DNA of 52,991 nucleotides from JBAXHO01 sp037138855 (GCA_037138855.1 JBAXHO010000003.1:1-52991); one strand, 5' to 3'; counted from the first letter of the stretch, positions 20,163 to 31,100 are shown. Numbers and translations: made by a program. Notes: a model not told the origin generated them from the sequence alone.

Positions 20163-20217
20163 TGTTAGCATAAACAGCTAACACAGCACAACATAAAAAT
20201 GTTTTTTTGTATGTCAA
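20163..20217 (-). promoter_or_regulatory. Promoter and inverted-repeat operator of the vWA gene
   Basis: On the minus strand TTGACA (complement of 20217-20212) and TATGTT (complement of 20195-20190) are separated by 16 bases, a good sigma-70 promoter. Just downstream lies the inverted repeat TGTTAGC-ATAAACA-GCTAACA (20163-20183), placed around the transcription start. It is a likely operator for the XRE repressor encoded further along the same arm. Confidence 0.65.
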
Positions 20218-20240
20218 ACACTTTTTTTAAAAAAGTTTAT

Positions 20241-20642
20241 CTAAAGTTTATCTGGTTTAAGACGATAAATAGCGAAAGGAGGGTTTTTATCTCTAATTTT
20301 ACCGCCATACATATCACGCTGCACAAAATCAGAAATCCAGCCCTTTGAGGTATTCATGCAGATATGTCCATAAGGCTCGTATTGAATAATAGCAACATCC
20401 CCTAATTCTGATTTGTAATCTTCTTTCTTTTGCTCAGGAAAACTAAAGACTTTTTTAAATCTTAACGCTTCATAAGCAGGAGCGCAATTCTTAGCAGTAG
20501 GGAATTTTTGGACAGCAACACCAAAACCAAAATCGCAAGCACTTCTAACAAACGCAGCGCAATGCCCGCAAGTGTCTTTATTGTAAGACGGAAAGGCTTT
20601 AGTGATTAAATATTGACAGGCTTTTTCTAGTCTTTTATCCAT
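20241..20642 (-). CDS. CHAP/NlpC-type endolysin (cysteine peptidoglycan hydrolase)
   Basis: A 133-residue protein with a catalytic-Cys helix TCGHCAAFVRSACDFG (about residues 24-39; nucleophile probably C28) and a downstream GDVAIIQYEPYGHICMNT block supplying the His (about residue 108), the order seen in CHAP and NlpC/P60 amidases. There is no signal peptide, so release through a holin is needed. Gene order holin, spanins, endolysin forms a lysis cassette. The exact subfamily is uncertain. Confidence 0.7.
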   Translation of the reverse strand: MDKRLEKACQYLITKAFPSYNKDTCGHCAAFVRSACDFGFGVAVQKFPTAKNCAPAYEALRFKKVFSFPEQKKEDYKSELGDVAIIQYEPYGHICMNTSKGWISDFVQRDMYGGKIRDKNPPFAIYRLKPDKL

Positions 20643-20643
20643 G

Positions 20644-20907
20644 CTAATCTACGCAGTAAGATTGTTCATCGTGAGTAAGACTATCAATACAATAATCGCA
20701 AGCAAATTCATTATTTGCAATCTTTGCATCTTTGTCGGCAATAGAATATTGAATCGAAGGGTAAAAATATTCTAAATGCGCGCCGTAACACAAATCTTTA
20801 CTTGGTTCTTTTTGTGTATTTTTGCACGAGTTTAGCGCGCTCAGCATCAGTAAGCTTGCGAGAATGATCCACATATTTATTCTTTTTTTGAACTTGTCTT
20901 GCCACAT
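20644..20907 (-). CDS. Outer-membrane spanin (Rz1-like lipoprotein)
   Basis: An 87-residue protein with a basic N-terminus (MWQDKFKKRINM), a hydrophobic stretch and a lipobox-like LSALNSC with the lipidated Cys at about residue 28. The mature part contains several Cys residues. An internal start at 20874 would give a shorter leader. The gene begins inside the i-spanin gene in another frame, the usual nested arrangement of Rz/Rz1 pairs. It would join the outer membrane to its partner during lysis. Confidence 0.65.
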   Translation of the reverse strand: MWQDKFKKRINMWIILASLLMLSALNSCKNTQKEPSKDLCYGAHLEYFYPSIQYSIADKDAKIANNEFACDYCIDSLTHDEQSYCVD

Positions 20908-21007
20908 ATTTATTTTCTAAAATTTGAATTGATTCTTTGCCTTTCAAAAAGCCGTATGCTAAAGCTGCTAAAATAGCTCCAAGAATTGCCAAAATTTTAT
21001 TTATCAT
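20798..21007 (-). CDS. Inner-membrane spanin (Rz-like)
   Basis: A 69-residue protein with an N-terminal transmembrane segment (KILAILGAILAALAYGFLKG, residues 4-23) and a charged helical periplasmic part. The size and overlap with the lipoprotein gene identify it as the probable i-spanin, although it is shorter than lambda Rz. Start overlaps the end of the upstream holin-like gene (ATGATAA). Confidence 0.65.
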   Translation of the reverse strand: MINKILAILGAILAALAYGFLKGKESIQILENKYVARQVQKKNKYVDHSRKLTDAERAKLVQKYTKRTK

Positions 21008-21251
21008 GTTTTGTAAATTTATCTATAATAGTTCCAAAAAGCAAAGCAATTCCCGAATAAATCAAGCTATCAAAAGAATTATCTATATTTGAGAAATTAA
21101 CAAGCAAAGTCTCAATATGAGTAGCTGCGTAAATATTTAAAGCAACTTTTCCCAAAAGTCCAGTGCCAATGAGAGTTACGCCAACAACTCGCTTAAGACT
21201 AAGCTTGCCGCTTTTTTCACAAAGGATTGATAATTTACTTTTTTTCATCAA
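20997..21251 (-). CDS. Holin-like membrane protein
   Basis: An 84-residue protein with two hydrophobic segments (about 23-42, VVGVTLIGTGLLGKVALNIY, and 64-77, SLIYSGIALLFGTI) and a basic N-terminus. Located directly upstream of spanins and endolysin, it is the best holin candidate. The first two codons are both Met (MMKKSK), which could give a dual start like some holin/antiholin genes. Confidence 0.6.
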   Translation of the reverse strand: MMKKSKLSILCEKSGKLSLKRVVGVTLIGTGLLGKVALNIYAATHIETLLVNFSNIDNSFDSLIYSGIALLFGTIIDKFTKHDK

Positions 21252-21561
21252 ATCGTCTATGAATATTATCTACTTCTTTTCCAAAAAGTTCTTTAACATG
21301 TGTAAATCCCATGTCGATCGCATTTGTTAAAGTAGTTTCTAATTTATCCATTTTCGCATAAACAGAATTAGTTACATTTGTAAAATCATGTCTTACAATG
21401 GAGTTTTTGTGTTCAGCTTCTTTTAGAACTGCAACTTCTTGCTCAAGCCTCTTAAAAGTTAAATTCCAAAAGGTTTTACCGACAATAGCAATAACGAAAT
21501 TAACGCCAGCAATAATGAAAGCAGCAATTCCAGCTAGTTTGTATAAAGAATCTAAATCCAT
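21235..21561 (-). CDS. Membrane-anchored coiled-coil protein
   Basis: A 108-residue protein with one transmembrane helix (LAGIAAFIIAGVNFVIAIVG, residues 8-27) and a long coiled coil (about 35-108). It overlaps the holin-like gene by 17 bases. It may modulate lysis (antiholin or spacer role). An alternative is a tail-associated protein. Confidence 0.55.
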   Translation of the reverse strand: MDLDSLYKLAGIAAFIIAGVNFVIAIVGKTFWNLTFKRLEQEVAVLKEAEHKNSIVRHDFTNVTNSVYAKMDKLETTLTNAIDMGFTHVKELFGKEVDNIHRRFDEKK

Positions 21562-21564
21562 ATA

Positions 21565-21900
21565 TTATTCTGAATCTGCTTCTTTTTGAAGCTTTCTAAT
21601 ATAAGAAACTATTGCAACGAAAAGGTCTTTTAATAACATGCTTTCGCCAATAGTTTCTCCAGTAATTGGATCAATCAATTCAAAAGTATCTGAATCAATT
21701 TGTGAAAGACTTATTATTTTATCAAGATTATTTGAGTAGCCTTGAATAATATTAGTGTCTCCTTTGGAGTCAACAATGGCTTCGACTTCGCTAATCGTCA
21801 ATCTAACTCTTTCAGATTCGGAAATTCCGTATCTAATAATGATTTCTTGACCTCTGATGAATGGTTTTCCTAAAGTAGTGTTATAATTTCTGTTAGTCAT
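21565..21900 (-). CDS. Hypothetical protein before the lysis genes
   Basis: A 111-residue protein beginning MTNRNYNTTLGKPFIRGQEI, beta-rich, with 'DSDTFELIDPITGETIGESM' near its C-terminus. Possibly a small tail or virion protein. Follows the structural genes by 24 bases. No family recognised. Confidence 0.5.
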   Translation of the reverse strand: MTNRNYNTTLGKPFIRGQEIIIRYGISESERVRLTISEVEAIVDSKGDTNIIQGYSNNLDKIISLSQIDSDTFELIDPITGETIGESMLLKDLFVAIVSYIRKLQKEADSE

Positions 21901-21924
21901 TTTGTTCCTTGTTTTTTTAGTTGA

Positions 21925-22974
21925 TTAGAATGATTGATATCCGCGAGCATTAAAATAGATAGCACCAGTTGTACCAGTAGCCGTTAAAGTAGCAACTTCT
22001 AATAACGTAGCTGCTGTACCTTTTAAAGGTGTTGGAAACTCTATATTAGTAGTTGGCAACCCTGTAGTTGGTATTTTTGTCCTAAAAATAACAGTTCCGG
22101 CCGCGCCATCCCGAATTACTAACTCTGTAGCAGTAGTTAAAACTTCCGCCATAATAGTTATCGCAGTTATGTAATTCCTAATAGAAGCAGCACCAGCGGC
22201 TTTTATTGTTACAGCTGTTGTTGTATTAACTATCCCAGAAGCAGCGGCCGCATATTGCCAGTCATTTTCTGCTGATCCAAATGGTTTTTGAATAACTTGT
22301 CCTGCAGAAGTAATCATTACATCTGATGCGTCCCCTTGGATTAGGGTTGTATCTAAGGTAGTATTGACGCGACCAGCAACTCTAACTGGTGATCCAGTTG
22401 ATGCAGAAGAATGAGCGGTTTGTCCATTTGCCAGAGTTCCTACTGAAGTAACAGCTCCTGAAGCAATTACTGACGTTGTATTTAAGTTGCCAGCAGTATT
22501 TTGTGCTATTTGATTTACAGCTGGCGCAAAAGGCGTTTGCATAAATTTAGAAAACGCTTGTATTGAACCACCAGTTATTGTAGTAGCAATTCTTAAGCGA
22601 ATATACCTAAAATTTACAGGCAAACTATAGCCAATTGATGATGCTGTTGCAGTAATTGCAGCACTTATTGGGGTTCCTGTTACTACGCTCTGGTTATATG
22701 CTAAGATGGTTACGAAATTGACATTATCGTTTGATCCTTCAAAGATAAATGTTCCGCCAGTTCCTGTTGATATTACTTGGATCATTGCTGATCTGTAGCC
22801 AGTTGCGTCTGTTGCCGCTGTTCCTGCTGTTGTAGATAAGATGTTGTTTACAACTGCTGTTTGAGCTGATTGACCAACAATGTAAAGGTCTTGAACATTT
22901 TCTTCAGATAATGTTACTGGCATTGAAGCCGCAGCAGCAGCTTGTCCATTAGGATTATTTGGATTGTAAGCCAT
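21925..22974 (-). CDS. Virion surface/tail protein
   Basis: A 349-residue Ala/Thr/Gly-rich beta protein beginning MAYNPNNPNGQAAAAASMPV, a start shared by many phage tail or capsid-decoration proteins. Low charge and many short strands (GTGGTFIFEGSNDNVNF) suggest a galectin/jelly-roll-like structural protein. It lies in the tail-fibre block. Confidence 0.6.
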   Translation of the reverse strand: MAYNPNNPNGQAAAAASMPVTLSEENVQDLYIVGQSAQTAVVNNILSTTAGTAATDATGYRSAMIQVISTGTGGTFIFEGSNDNVNFVTILAYNQSVVTGTPISAAITATASSIGYSLPVNFRYIRLRIATTITGGSIQAFSKFMQTPFAPAVNQIAQNTAGNLNTTSVIASGAVTSVGTLANGQTAHSSASTGSPVRVAGRVNTTLDTTLIQGDASDVMITSAGQVIQKPFGSAENDWQYAAAASGIVNTTTAVTIKAAGAASIRNYITAITIMAEVLTTATELVIRDGAAGTVIFRTKIPTTGLPTTNIEFPTPLKGTAATLLEVATLTATGTTGAIYFNARGYQSF

Positions 22975-22976
22975 AT

Positions 22977-23309
22977 TTAAAAGATATTATAATTAGTATT
23001 GTTTGAAATAAATTGTAGAGCTTGGTAAGATGTGATTGTAATAGATGTTGATCCATCGGCGTTCTGACCGCCTGTAAAAGTTACAGTGATGTTAGATGTA
23101 TGTCTATTTTTAACCATAAAAATTGCTGTATTTCCTACCGCCGTAGGTAATGTTAAACTGCCAGCTCCAGTAAATTCATAAACCACAATTCCACTTGTCG
23201 TAGTAGCTGTAATAGCCCCGCTTTGCCCATTGTTGGTTATTATTTCAATGCCGCCGCCACCGCCAGTTGAAGCAACAGGACTATAATTAAAAGGAGAATT
23301 TTTGGACAT
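22977..23309 (-). CDS. Small tail-fibre-associated protein
   Basis: A 110-residue protein with a Gly-rich patch (STGGGGGIEIITNNGQSGAI) and beta-strand repeats, resembling phage tail-tip adhesin modules. It stands between two other tail genes with no gap of note. Partner unknown. Confidence 0.55.
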   Translation of the reverse strand: MSKNSPFNYSPVASTGGGGGIEIITNNGQSGAITATTTSGIVVYEFTGAGSLTLPTAVGNTAIFMVKNRHTSNITVTFTGGQNADGSTSITITSYQALQFISNNTNYNIF

Positions 23310-23314
23310 GATTA

Positions 23315-23818
23315 TTAAAAGTTAATGTTAATTGCGTTCAATTCTTCTAAAGTTGTGCAAGCGTTTATTTCCGCCAACTTGTCAGTGTAAAGAGTAAATA
23401 AATTCTGATCTCTAACGTCTAAGTGATTGGCTAAAGTTTTAAATTGATCTAAATTTAAATCTAATCTATTGTTGTCAATATCTGTCCATTGCGCCGTAGT
23501 GCCAGCAATAGCATTTTGAAGTCGAATAATTCGAGAGTTTAAAATTGCTATGTCAGGAATTTTAAGTTTAAAAGTGCGAGCAACTCCATCAATTTCATAA
23601 ACTTGCAATGAACTTGGTTTTGGGGTTTCAACTTCCATTTCGCTGGTGCGGTTGGCTTTTAATTGATTTATTTTAATTTGTTTTTGTAAGTTTAATTGAT
23701 TAAGCAATTCTTCTTCGCTTAATGGCTGATTAAATTCTGCAATTTCGCTTTCAATCAATAGAATTGCTATTCCATTAACCAATTTATGAGGTTGTAATTT
23801 TATTTCTTCTTGAGTCAT
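23315..23818 (-). CDS. Tail-fibre-associated protein, possibly chaperone-like
   Basis: A 167-residue protein with a DUF4376-like layout: short beta N-terminus, a helix (LLNQLNLQKQIKINQLKANR), then ARTFKLKIPDIAILNSRIIR and a helical end. Such proteins follow fibre genes in podoviruses and may assist fibre assembly. Assignment is tentative. Confidence 0.5.
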   Translation of the reverse strand: MTQEEIKLQPHKLVNGIAILLIESEIAEFNQPLSEEELLNQLNLQKQIKINQLKANRTSEMEVETPKPSSLQVYEIDGVARTFKLKIPDIAILNSRIIRLQNAIAGTTAQWTDIDNNRLDLNLDQFKTLANHLDVRDQNLFTLYTDKLAEINACTTLEELNAININF

Positions 23819-23819
23819 A

Positions 23820-25070
23820 TTATTTTATTCCATAAAGTTTAAATATGCCTGAAGCTATGTTGCCAGAAGACATTAAAAATTGAATTGCATTAACGGCAGA
23901 GGTGTTGCTAGTATAAATTCCTTGACCAATAAAATGACTTCTATCACCAACCGCATTAATGTAAGTTCCTTTAAAAACACATTTTTTATTAATTGTAGTG
24001 CTACTTGGATTATATAATTCAAGAGAACCTTCTAAGGCTCGAGCTATTGTCGTTGATAAGCCATAACCAGCGCCGTTTGAAGAAATAATCCCGATAGAAT
24101 TCGCAGGAGTATTTGAAAATACCCAATTTGTGTTTGCAGAAGTTTCTACAGAAGAAAGATAAGTTGTTGTTGGATAAGTAGACCCGTTATCAGTACTAAA
24201 TCTTGCAAGTAATAATACATCGTTAGTCGCTGCGACAACATCTATAAATTCGACTATATATTTAGAAAACTGCGAAGATAAATCAGTAAATGCAATTGAA
24301 GCTGAAGAAGAAGCTGTTGCGGTAGAAATCAAATTAATAGCATTAAATTTCGATGCCGCAAAAGCAGATGGAACAATTGCTCTTGAAGAATCTGTTCCAT
24401 CAGTTACCTCAGCATCAGTTGCAATTTCAATAGTTCCCGCTAAAGCCGTAGTTGCACTTTGAGTTCCAACTAAAGGTACGTTGCCAGATGCGGTTCCTGT
24501 GGTTAGCAAAGACATTCCCCCAACACCCGTAAATTGAGGAATTTTATTTGCTGCCCCAGTTAATCCAGCTAAAGCGCTTAAATTAGCATTTTGAGCTTGA
24601 ACATTTGTACCAATTTCAAGTCCAAGATTAGTTCGTGATGCTGAGGCACTTGCTACATCATCTAAATTATTGGCAATTAATAAAGGATTGCCGCCAGCGC
24701 CTGATTTTTGAAAGAAATTGAAAGTAATCTCACTTGTTCCAAAAACAATTGGAGCATCAGCGCAAACAACTTCCCAAAGAGTATTTGGATATTGAGTACC
24801 AGAAGTTGTAAGAATTAAAGTGCCTGAAACTGCATTAAGTTCGTTATTAAACCATACAGCACGAGTCCACGCGCTTGTTGAAACAACATAAACGCCATTT
24901 TCTGTCTCATCGTCTTGAGCATTTACAAGGACATTATCACCTTCCACTACTGCAACACCATTTACAGTTTGCTCTCCTGAAAGCGTAATGTTAACCATAG
25001 TGGCTACAAGCACAGGAGACTTGGCTCCAAGCTCTCCTACTACACCACTTTTTAAATCTGTTGTTGTCAT
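23820..25070 (-). CDS. Tail fibre protein
   Basis: A 416-residue protein. Its beginning (GVYVVSTSAWTRA preceded by GEQTVNGVAVVEGDNVLVNA) matches the N-terminal domain of phage tail fibres that begin with 'VDGVAVVAGDRVLVK..Q.....NGIYVV....W.RA'. A Ser/Thr/Ala-rich shaft (NLGLEIGTNVQAQNANLSAL) and a beta-rich C-terminal receptor-binding region (SSQFSKYIVEFIDVVAATND) follow. It is probably the main host-recognition fibre. A terminator lies between it and the upstream giant gene. Confidence 0.75.
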   Translation of the reverse strand: MTTTDLKSGVVGELGAKSPVLVATMVNITLSGEQTVNGVAVVEGDNVLVNAQDDETENGVYVVSTSAWTRAVWFNNELNAVSGTLILTTSGTQYPNTLWEVVCADAPIVFGTSEITFNFFQKSGAGGNPLLIANNLDDVASASASRTNLGLEIGTNVQAQNANLSALAGLTGAANKIPQFTGVGGMSLLTTGTASGNVPLVGTQSATTALAGTIEIATDAEVTDGTDSSRAIVPSAFAASKFNAINLISTATASSSASIAFTDLSSQFSKYIVEFIDVVAATNDVLLLARFSTDNGSTYPTTTYLSSVETSANTNWVFSNTPANSIGIISSNGAGYGLSTTIARALEGSLELYNPSSTTINKKCVFKGTYINAVGDRSHFIGQGIYTSNTSAVNAIQFLMSSGNIASGIFKLYGIK

Positions 25071-25082
25071 ATTTTAGGCAAT

Positions 25083-25114
25083 AAAAAAGCCGCCCTCATT
25101 TCTGAGTAGCGGCT
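25083..25114 (-). terminator. Rho-independent terminator after the giant virion gene
   Basis: On the minus strand AGCCGC (25114-25109) pairs with GCGGCT (25093-25088), with inner CTCA/TGAG pairing, followed by six T. It separates the internal virion genes from the tail-fibre genes and may partly attenuate transcription. Confidence 0.8.
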
Positions 25115-25174
25115 GATTTTCGGATTAATTTCCAATTATAGAAAAATAGTAAATATCATTTGGATAGATGCAAG

Positions 25175-28100
25175 CTATTTTTTAGCTGGTTTTAAAATAA
25201 AATCTATTGGCGCAGGTTCGCCTCCTTCTCTTTCTTCTTTTAAAGCTTTTAAGAAAATATCAATTTGCGCTCCACCGCCTATTGTAAAGATTGCAGAAGT
25301 TTCATTTATTCCTTGCATAACTTTGATTAAATCAACTTCTTCATCCTCACTTACGGCATTAACAGCTTCTTTTCCTAATTTACTTATTCCTTCACCAACT
25401 ATTGAAATTCCTTTAAATCCTGATGGATTATAAGAATCTTTTCCATAACTCCAACCAGAATAAATTTGGCTTGCTACAGGAATTGGAGAAAGAAGCGATC
25501 CAGCAATTAAATTTGCATAATGTAGAGTTTTATCTTCCTCATCATCTTCGCCTCTACCAGAAAGCAAATTAGAAATTCCCTCTCTTAAAAATTCAGTTAA
25601 AATTGCATCTACAGCAAATAATAAAGCAAAATCAGAAATAAACTTAGCAGTATCTTTTGGCTTTTTAAAGTTTGTTTGGCGATAACTTCCAACCAGCAAA
25701 TTAAGCTTTACATTAGCATAATTTCCAAAGATTGTAAAAGCTTTTACAAGTGCTGAATCATCTCTTTGGATTGCCGAAAGAGATTGTTTATAAGAAGAGC
25801 CTTGAGTTTCAATTAACAATCTATCTGCAAGCTCTACCGCCTTCGCATCATCGCCTTTAAAATCTTTTAATCCTTTGTAATAAGCTCCGTACCAAGTTGG
25901 CAAATCTGCTAACATTTGCATTTTAGTTGTAGCTAAAAAAGCGAATTTAGTAATATCTTTGCGAATTTTACCAGCTTTGTGCATATGGTCAAAAACCTCG
26001 TAAATATCACGAGTCATTGTTTTTGAACGATTTTCTAAAATTTTAGATTTTGCAAAAGCTAGTTTAGCAGCTTTATTAATTGAAACAGGATTGCCATTTC
26101 CTAAAGCTTTCCAAATACCTAAGCCCATGTTTTTGTAACCAATTTTTACAATTGATTGCAAAAGACCAGTAGGTTGAATTATCGCAGTTGCTAATTTAAA
26201 AGCCATTGTCCAAGTTACAGTTATGTCTCTTGATAAATTAGCAGCCTTAGCAATAAAACTTTCTTGCGTAATAGTGCGTCCATACATATCATAAACCCAA
26301 GATTGCAACTGCTTATATTCAGCAATTCCAATTTTCTTAACTAAATTTGTTTTTAACCTTCTGTTGTTTATAATTCTGTAAGCATTCCATGCAGCGGGCT
26401 TCATGGCAATAATATTAATTGCCTGAGTTAAATGCTTTGAAAGAGGGTTTAAATCTAAAACAATTTTTTTGGTTACTTTTTGATCAGTTCTTTCTTTTGT
26501 CATAGACTCATGAAAAGAGACTTCATCAAAACCAGTTCCAAATAAAGTCTCTTTCAAATCTTGTACAGTGTCTGATTTAAAATTAGCTTCTGCTGTGTAA
26601 GCTAAAGGATAATAACCACCTTTTAAAGAAACTTCCTGACCATCTTTAGAAACAATTTTAAGAGGTACTGAATTTTGTTTCTTAGCTGCAATTCCGAAAA
26701 GCTTCTTTTGAGTTGATTCAATACCAGACCAATAGCTATTAACTAAATCCCAAATATCTTGAACAAACTCTAACTCATTTTTGTTTAAAGAGGAAATAAT
26801 ATCTATAACTTGAGCATCCGAATAGTTAAATCCGTCCCTTACGCGAGTTCTGTTAATTTCATTTCCCCAGTTCAAAGCAAATGCAAGAACTGCTTTTTTA
26901 GGATAACTTTTGCCAACTGAATCAAAATAAGTTCTTTTATCGGAAATCTTATAGCCGCCAAAGTGTTTATTATAAATAGCATCAACTTTTTTATAAAGTT
27001 CATCAGACATTTTATGTTTTTCCAATTCTGCTGCATTTAAATCTTTTTCAAAAAGCTGATAAAATTCTCCAAGATTTTTTTCACCATCAATCTTAAGAGT
27101 AGTCTGGCTAGTTTTAATTAAAGAAGAAGCATAAGAATCAAAAGCTTTAACTAATTTTTCTCTTTCGGTTGGGGCTTCTATTTCAGGTTTATCTTTTTTG
27201 ATGTTGGTATTTGCTTGCTCGATAATTCTGTCAACAATTGAATTTAGTTCTTGTTTCTTGCCATTAACTTCCAAGATATTTATATTACGCCCAACAGTAA
27301 CAAGATTTTGTATTGCATCATCAAGCGTTCTAAATTCATCAGTTGTAAGCGAGCGAATATTATCTTTATCTTGAAATTCTCCTAATTCAGGAAATTCAAC
27401 CAGTCCCAAAACACCAGAATTGGTTTGCTCTTGCTTCCATTTATCTAAAGCTTCAGCATTGGTTTTTTGATAATCTACGCCTTTAGGGGCTAAATTAAAA
27501 TCTTGAAGAAGATTAACAGCTTTTAATCTGAAATCCTCATCAATTGTAACTTTGCCAGCTTTGGGTTTTTTCTTAATTCCAGTATAACTCTTAAGAGCTT
27601 TCTGAACTTCATTTTTAATTGCAAGGCTTTCTCTAAAAAGATAATGGTTCAGGAGTTGTTTTTTCTTCCACTCAACAGCTTTCTCATAATCCTTTTGACC
27701 AAGTGCTTTGCCAGCTTCTCTGGCTGCCTTTACTTCATTTAAATAGAAAGTATTGGTGTCGGTTGCATCTTTAATTTGTTTAGTCGCTATGATTTCTTTG
27801 GCTTTTTGCTTATAAGCTTCTTTAGTTTCAACATAAGTTTTAACTTTTCTATTGGCTGCATTTAGCTCGTAGAGAATTTTGTTTGCACGCGCTTCATTTT
27901 CAGAGGCATTAAGAGCTTCGTTCTCAATTGTGCCATCATAAAGCATATCACCATAGCGTCTTACCATCTCCGCATCGGTAGCCTTCTTTAATTCCTCTTT
28001 AAAGTTTGGAACATTTGCGATTGCATAAAGCATTTGTCCAGCATCATTAAAACCAAATTCTTCGGCTACCATATCCACGGGAACGCCGTCTTTGGCAAGA

Positions 28101-31100
28101 ATGTCAGCAGGAAGGTATTTTAAAAACTCTGTGTCATAATTGTTTTTAATATCTTCGCGGCTTAGTTTATAACCTGTAGCGCCTTCAACTGGCTCTTCGC
28201 CAAGTAATTGACCAGTTTTCAAAAAATGAACAAGGCGGAAAGTTTTATCTTGATTCATTTCTAATTCAACTTCTTTCTTTACCGCCGCCCTTTCTTCTTT
28301 GTAGAATTTCTTGTTCTCAATTTCCTTTTGCTTCAAAGCCTTAGTCAAAAGTTTTTCTTTAGCTTTCTCATTGGCAGTGTCGTTAAGTTTTTGATAATCC
28401 TTCTTTTCAGCAGCCGTAAGCAATTCTAAAATTTGATCGTCAGAACGAAATATTGGATTGTTTTTTAATGACTCAATTGCTTCATCTGATGCAAACATAC
28501 GATCAAATACACCCCTTACATCATTGGTAAGTTTGACATTTAAATTTTTAATATTGTCATTATAAATTCTAATTAACCAACTTTTAAATCTTGCAAAAGC
28601 ATCTCTTAAAGCAATCGATGGTGCTTTACCTTCAAATAAATAAGCCTCAAAACCACGAGCAAATTTCTCATGCGCTTCTGTGGTAATGTTTCCGTCTTTG
28701 ATTCCTAGCCAGTTTTCAAGAATTTTCCAATCTTTCTTTATTTGTTCAGAAACATTTGGAACGGCAGCGATGTCTCGGTTGATTTGTAAAAAGACATGTC
28801 CTAGTTCGTGGAGAACTGTAGATTTGTTTTTGTTTTCAAAAAGGGTGATAATTGGCTTTTGTCCAATGAATTGAGTTTGTCCTCTTGGGTTTGATTCATT
28901 TTGAAATAATGGCAATCCTTGTCTTTGGATTGACTCGCGCATTGCGGGGGTGATTTCTACAGCGTGTTGTAATTTACCTGTGTCGGATAAATATTTTTTA
29001 TATAATTCGCTATTATTATTTATATCTTTTTGTGCGTCATTAAAAGAATAATCATTATTTATATTTTTCCACACCCAATCTCTAAATGTTAAAATTTTAT
29101 TTTGATTTTTAGAGGGAGTGCTACTATTGCCCAACTCAATAGCTTCAACCTTACCACCAAACTTCTTAGCCAACTTATTCACCATCGTTGGCACAATTTT
29201 ATCGTAGAAGGCTTTCATGCCTTCGCCGCCTACTTTTAGATCGTCACCTTCAATTCTTACAGTTTTAGTGCCCTGCATTGGTTCGTTCTCTAGTAACTTC
29301 TTAGCAGCATCCTTTCCAACAAAAGATTCTAATTGATCTGGAGAAATATTGTTTTTTAACTCAGTACGATCTCCAGCTCTAAATGCTAATTGAGAGTCGT
29401 TTTTGTTGTAAGAAATCCAAGAAACCTGCTTACTCAAATCATATCTTTCAGCCTGCTGCTCACCAGTTGTCCAAGCAACTTTGTCAAAGCCGTTTTCAAC
29501 CGCCCAGAGTAAGGCACGTTTAAAGGCTAGTTCGTTCCAAGTGGTTTTGAAGGGGGCGTTGGGAACTCTCATATAAGAATCATAAGCTTCTTCATATTTT
29601 TTCAAAAGAGATTCTGGCGCTTTAGCTTCCAATAAATCTGTATAAGATACTTGACCAAAGGGCTTATTTACGCCAATAGCTTTTATTTCCTCTTCTACTT
29701 TTTTAAGTAGTTCTGCGTCTTTATACCCCTTTTTCCTCCCCTCTTGGTGCCAATCGCTTTGCAACTCTTCCACAAACATAACGCGCTTGCCTTCTGCATC
29801 TGTGCGTTCATTAAAGCGGATATGGGCTAAAATATTTGGTTCATCGTAGTGGGAGGATTTGTAGATAGAAGATTTCTCATCTTTGCGTAAATTTTTAGAT
29901 TTTAAATAATTCTTAATTATTTGTTTTTGCCCTTCTTCTAATTTGTAGTCTTCCAATAAGTTTGGATTTTCAATTAAATCGTCTAGGGCTTTACCAGCGC
30001 TATCATAATTATCTTTCCAACTTCCTTCTTGCTCTATTAAGGCTCTGGCTGCAATTCTTAATGAGCCTATCTCTTGTTTGTTAATAGATTCTTGAACTGG
30101 CAAAGTCAGCAACAACTCGCGATAATTCTCGCCACCTGCTAGGGTGTATTTTTCGAATTTGGTATTAGGTTTTTCAGTTTTTGCTGCATCCAATCTATCT
30201 CTTAAATTGTCTCTGATCTCTCTTAATCTATTTAACTCTTGATTTGGCAGTTTATCTTGAATTCCTTTGTTGACCACAAACGCAGCTTTTTCATATTCTT
30301 TTTCAAGGATTTCAGCTTCATTTTTACCCTTAACAACCTCCTCAACCTCAATCTTATTAGCCTTTAAATAATCAAGAATCTGCTCTTTAGTAACGCTGCC
30401 TTTCTGCTCTTTTATCCAGTCTTCAATTCCAGTCCAATCAAGCTCTTCTTGTTTAACGCCTTTTTGAGTTAGGTTTTTAATTATGCCAGCCCATTGCTCG
30501 GGTGAACCTTTGCCTTGCGGTAAATCGGTGATTTGTTTTTCTAAAGAAGAATAGAAGGTTGGGGTGGTTTGGTAATATGTTTTTACAACCTTAATTGCAG
30601 CGTCATCAAAAACTACGTAATTGTGGTGGCCTTCTTTTTTATTACGACTGTTGCCATCAAAATATTTTATGCCATTTATTCCATTGGCATGAAGAAACTT
30701 AGAAGCTCCTTCATCGTTACGAGAATAATCTTTAAGACTACTTGGAAACCCGTCATCCTCAGCTACTTTTTTAAGAAGTTGATAAAGCTCATTTCCGCTT
30801 AATTCATAAATATCATCCGCATTCCAATCGCTAAGATAATCTATCATATCTTCTTGAGGAATCTGATCAAATGCTTTTTTTACGGCTTCTTGTATGTTAG
30901 GCGGCTGCTTACTCAACATATTATCCCAATCCAACATAGTATCAGCTTCAGGGATATTTACTTCGTAAAGTTGCCCTTCTTTTGCCTTTTGATATATCTC
31001 CACAATTCCTAAATCGTGATTCAGGTTTGATATTTCGTTTTCCAACTTTTCTAAATCAGCTTTTAATTCTTTTTTTTCTTTTGAAAAAAATCCAATTTTA

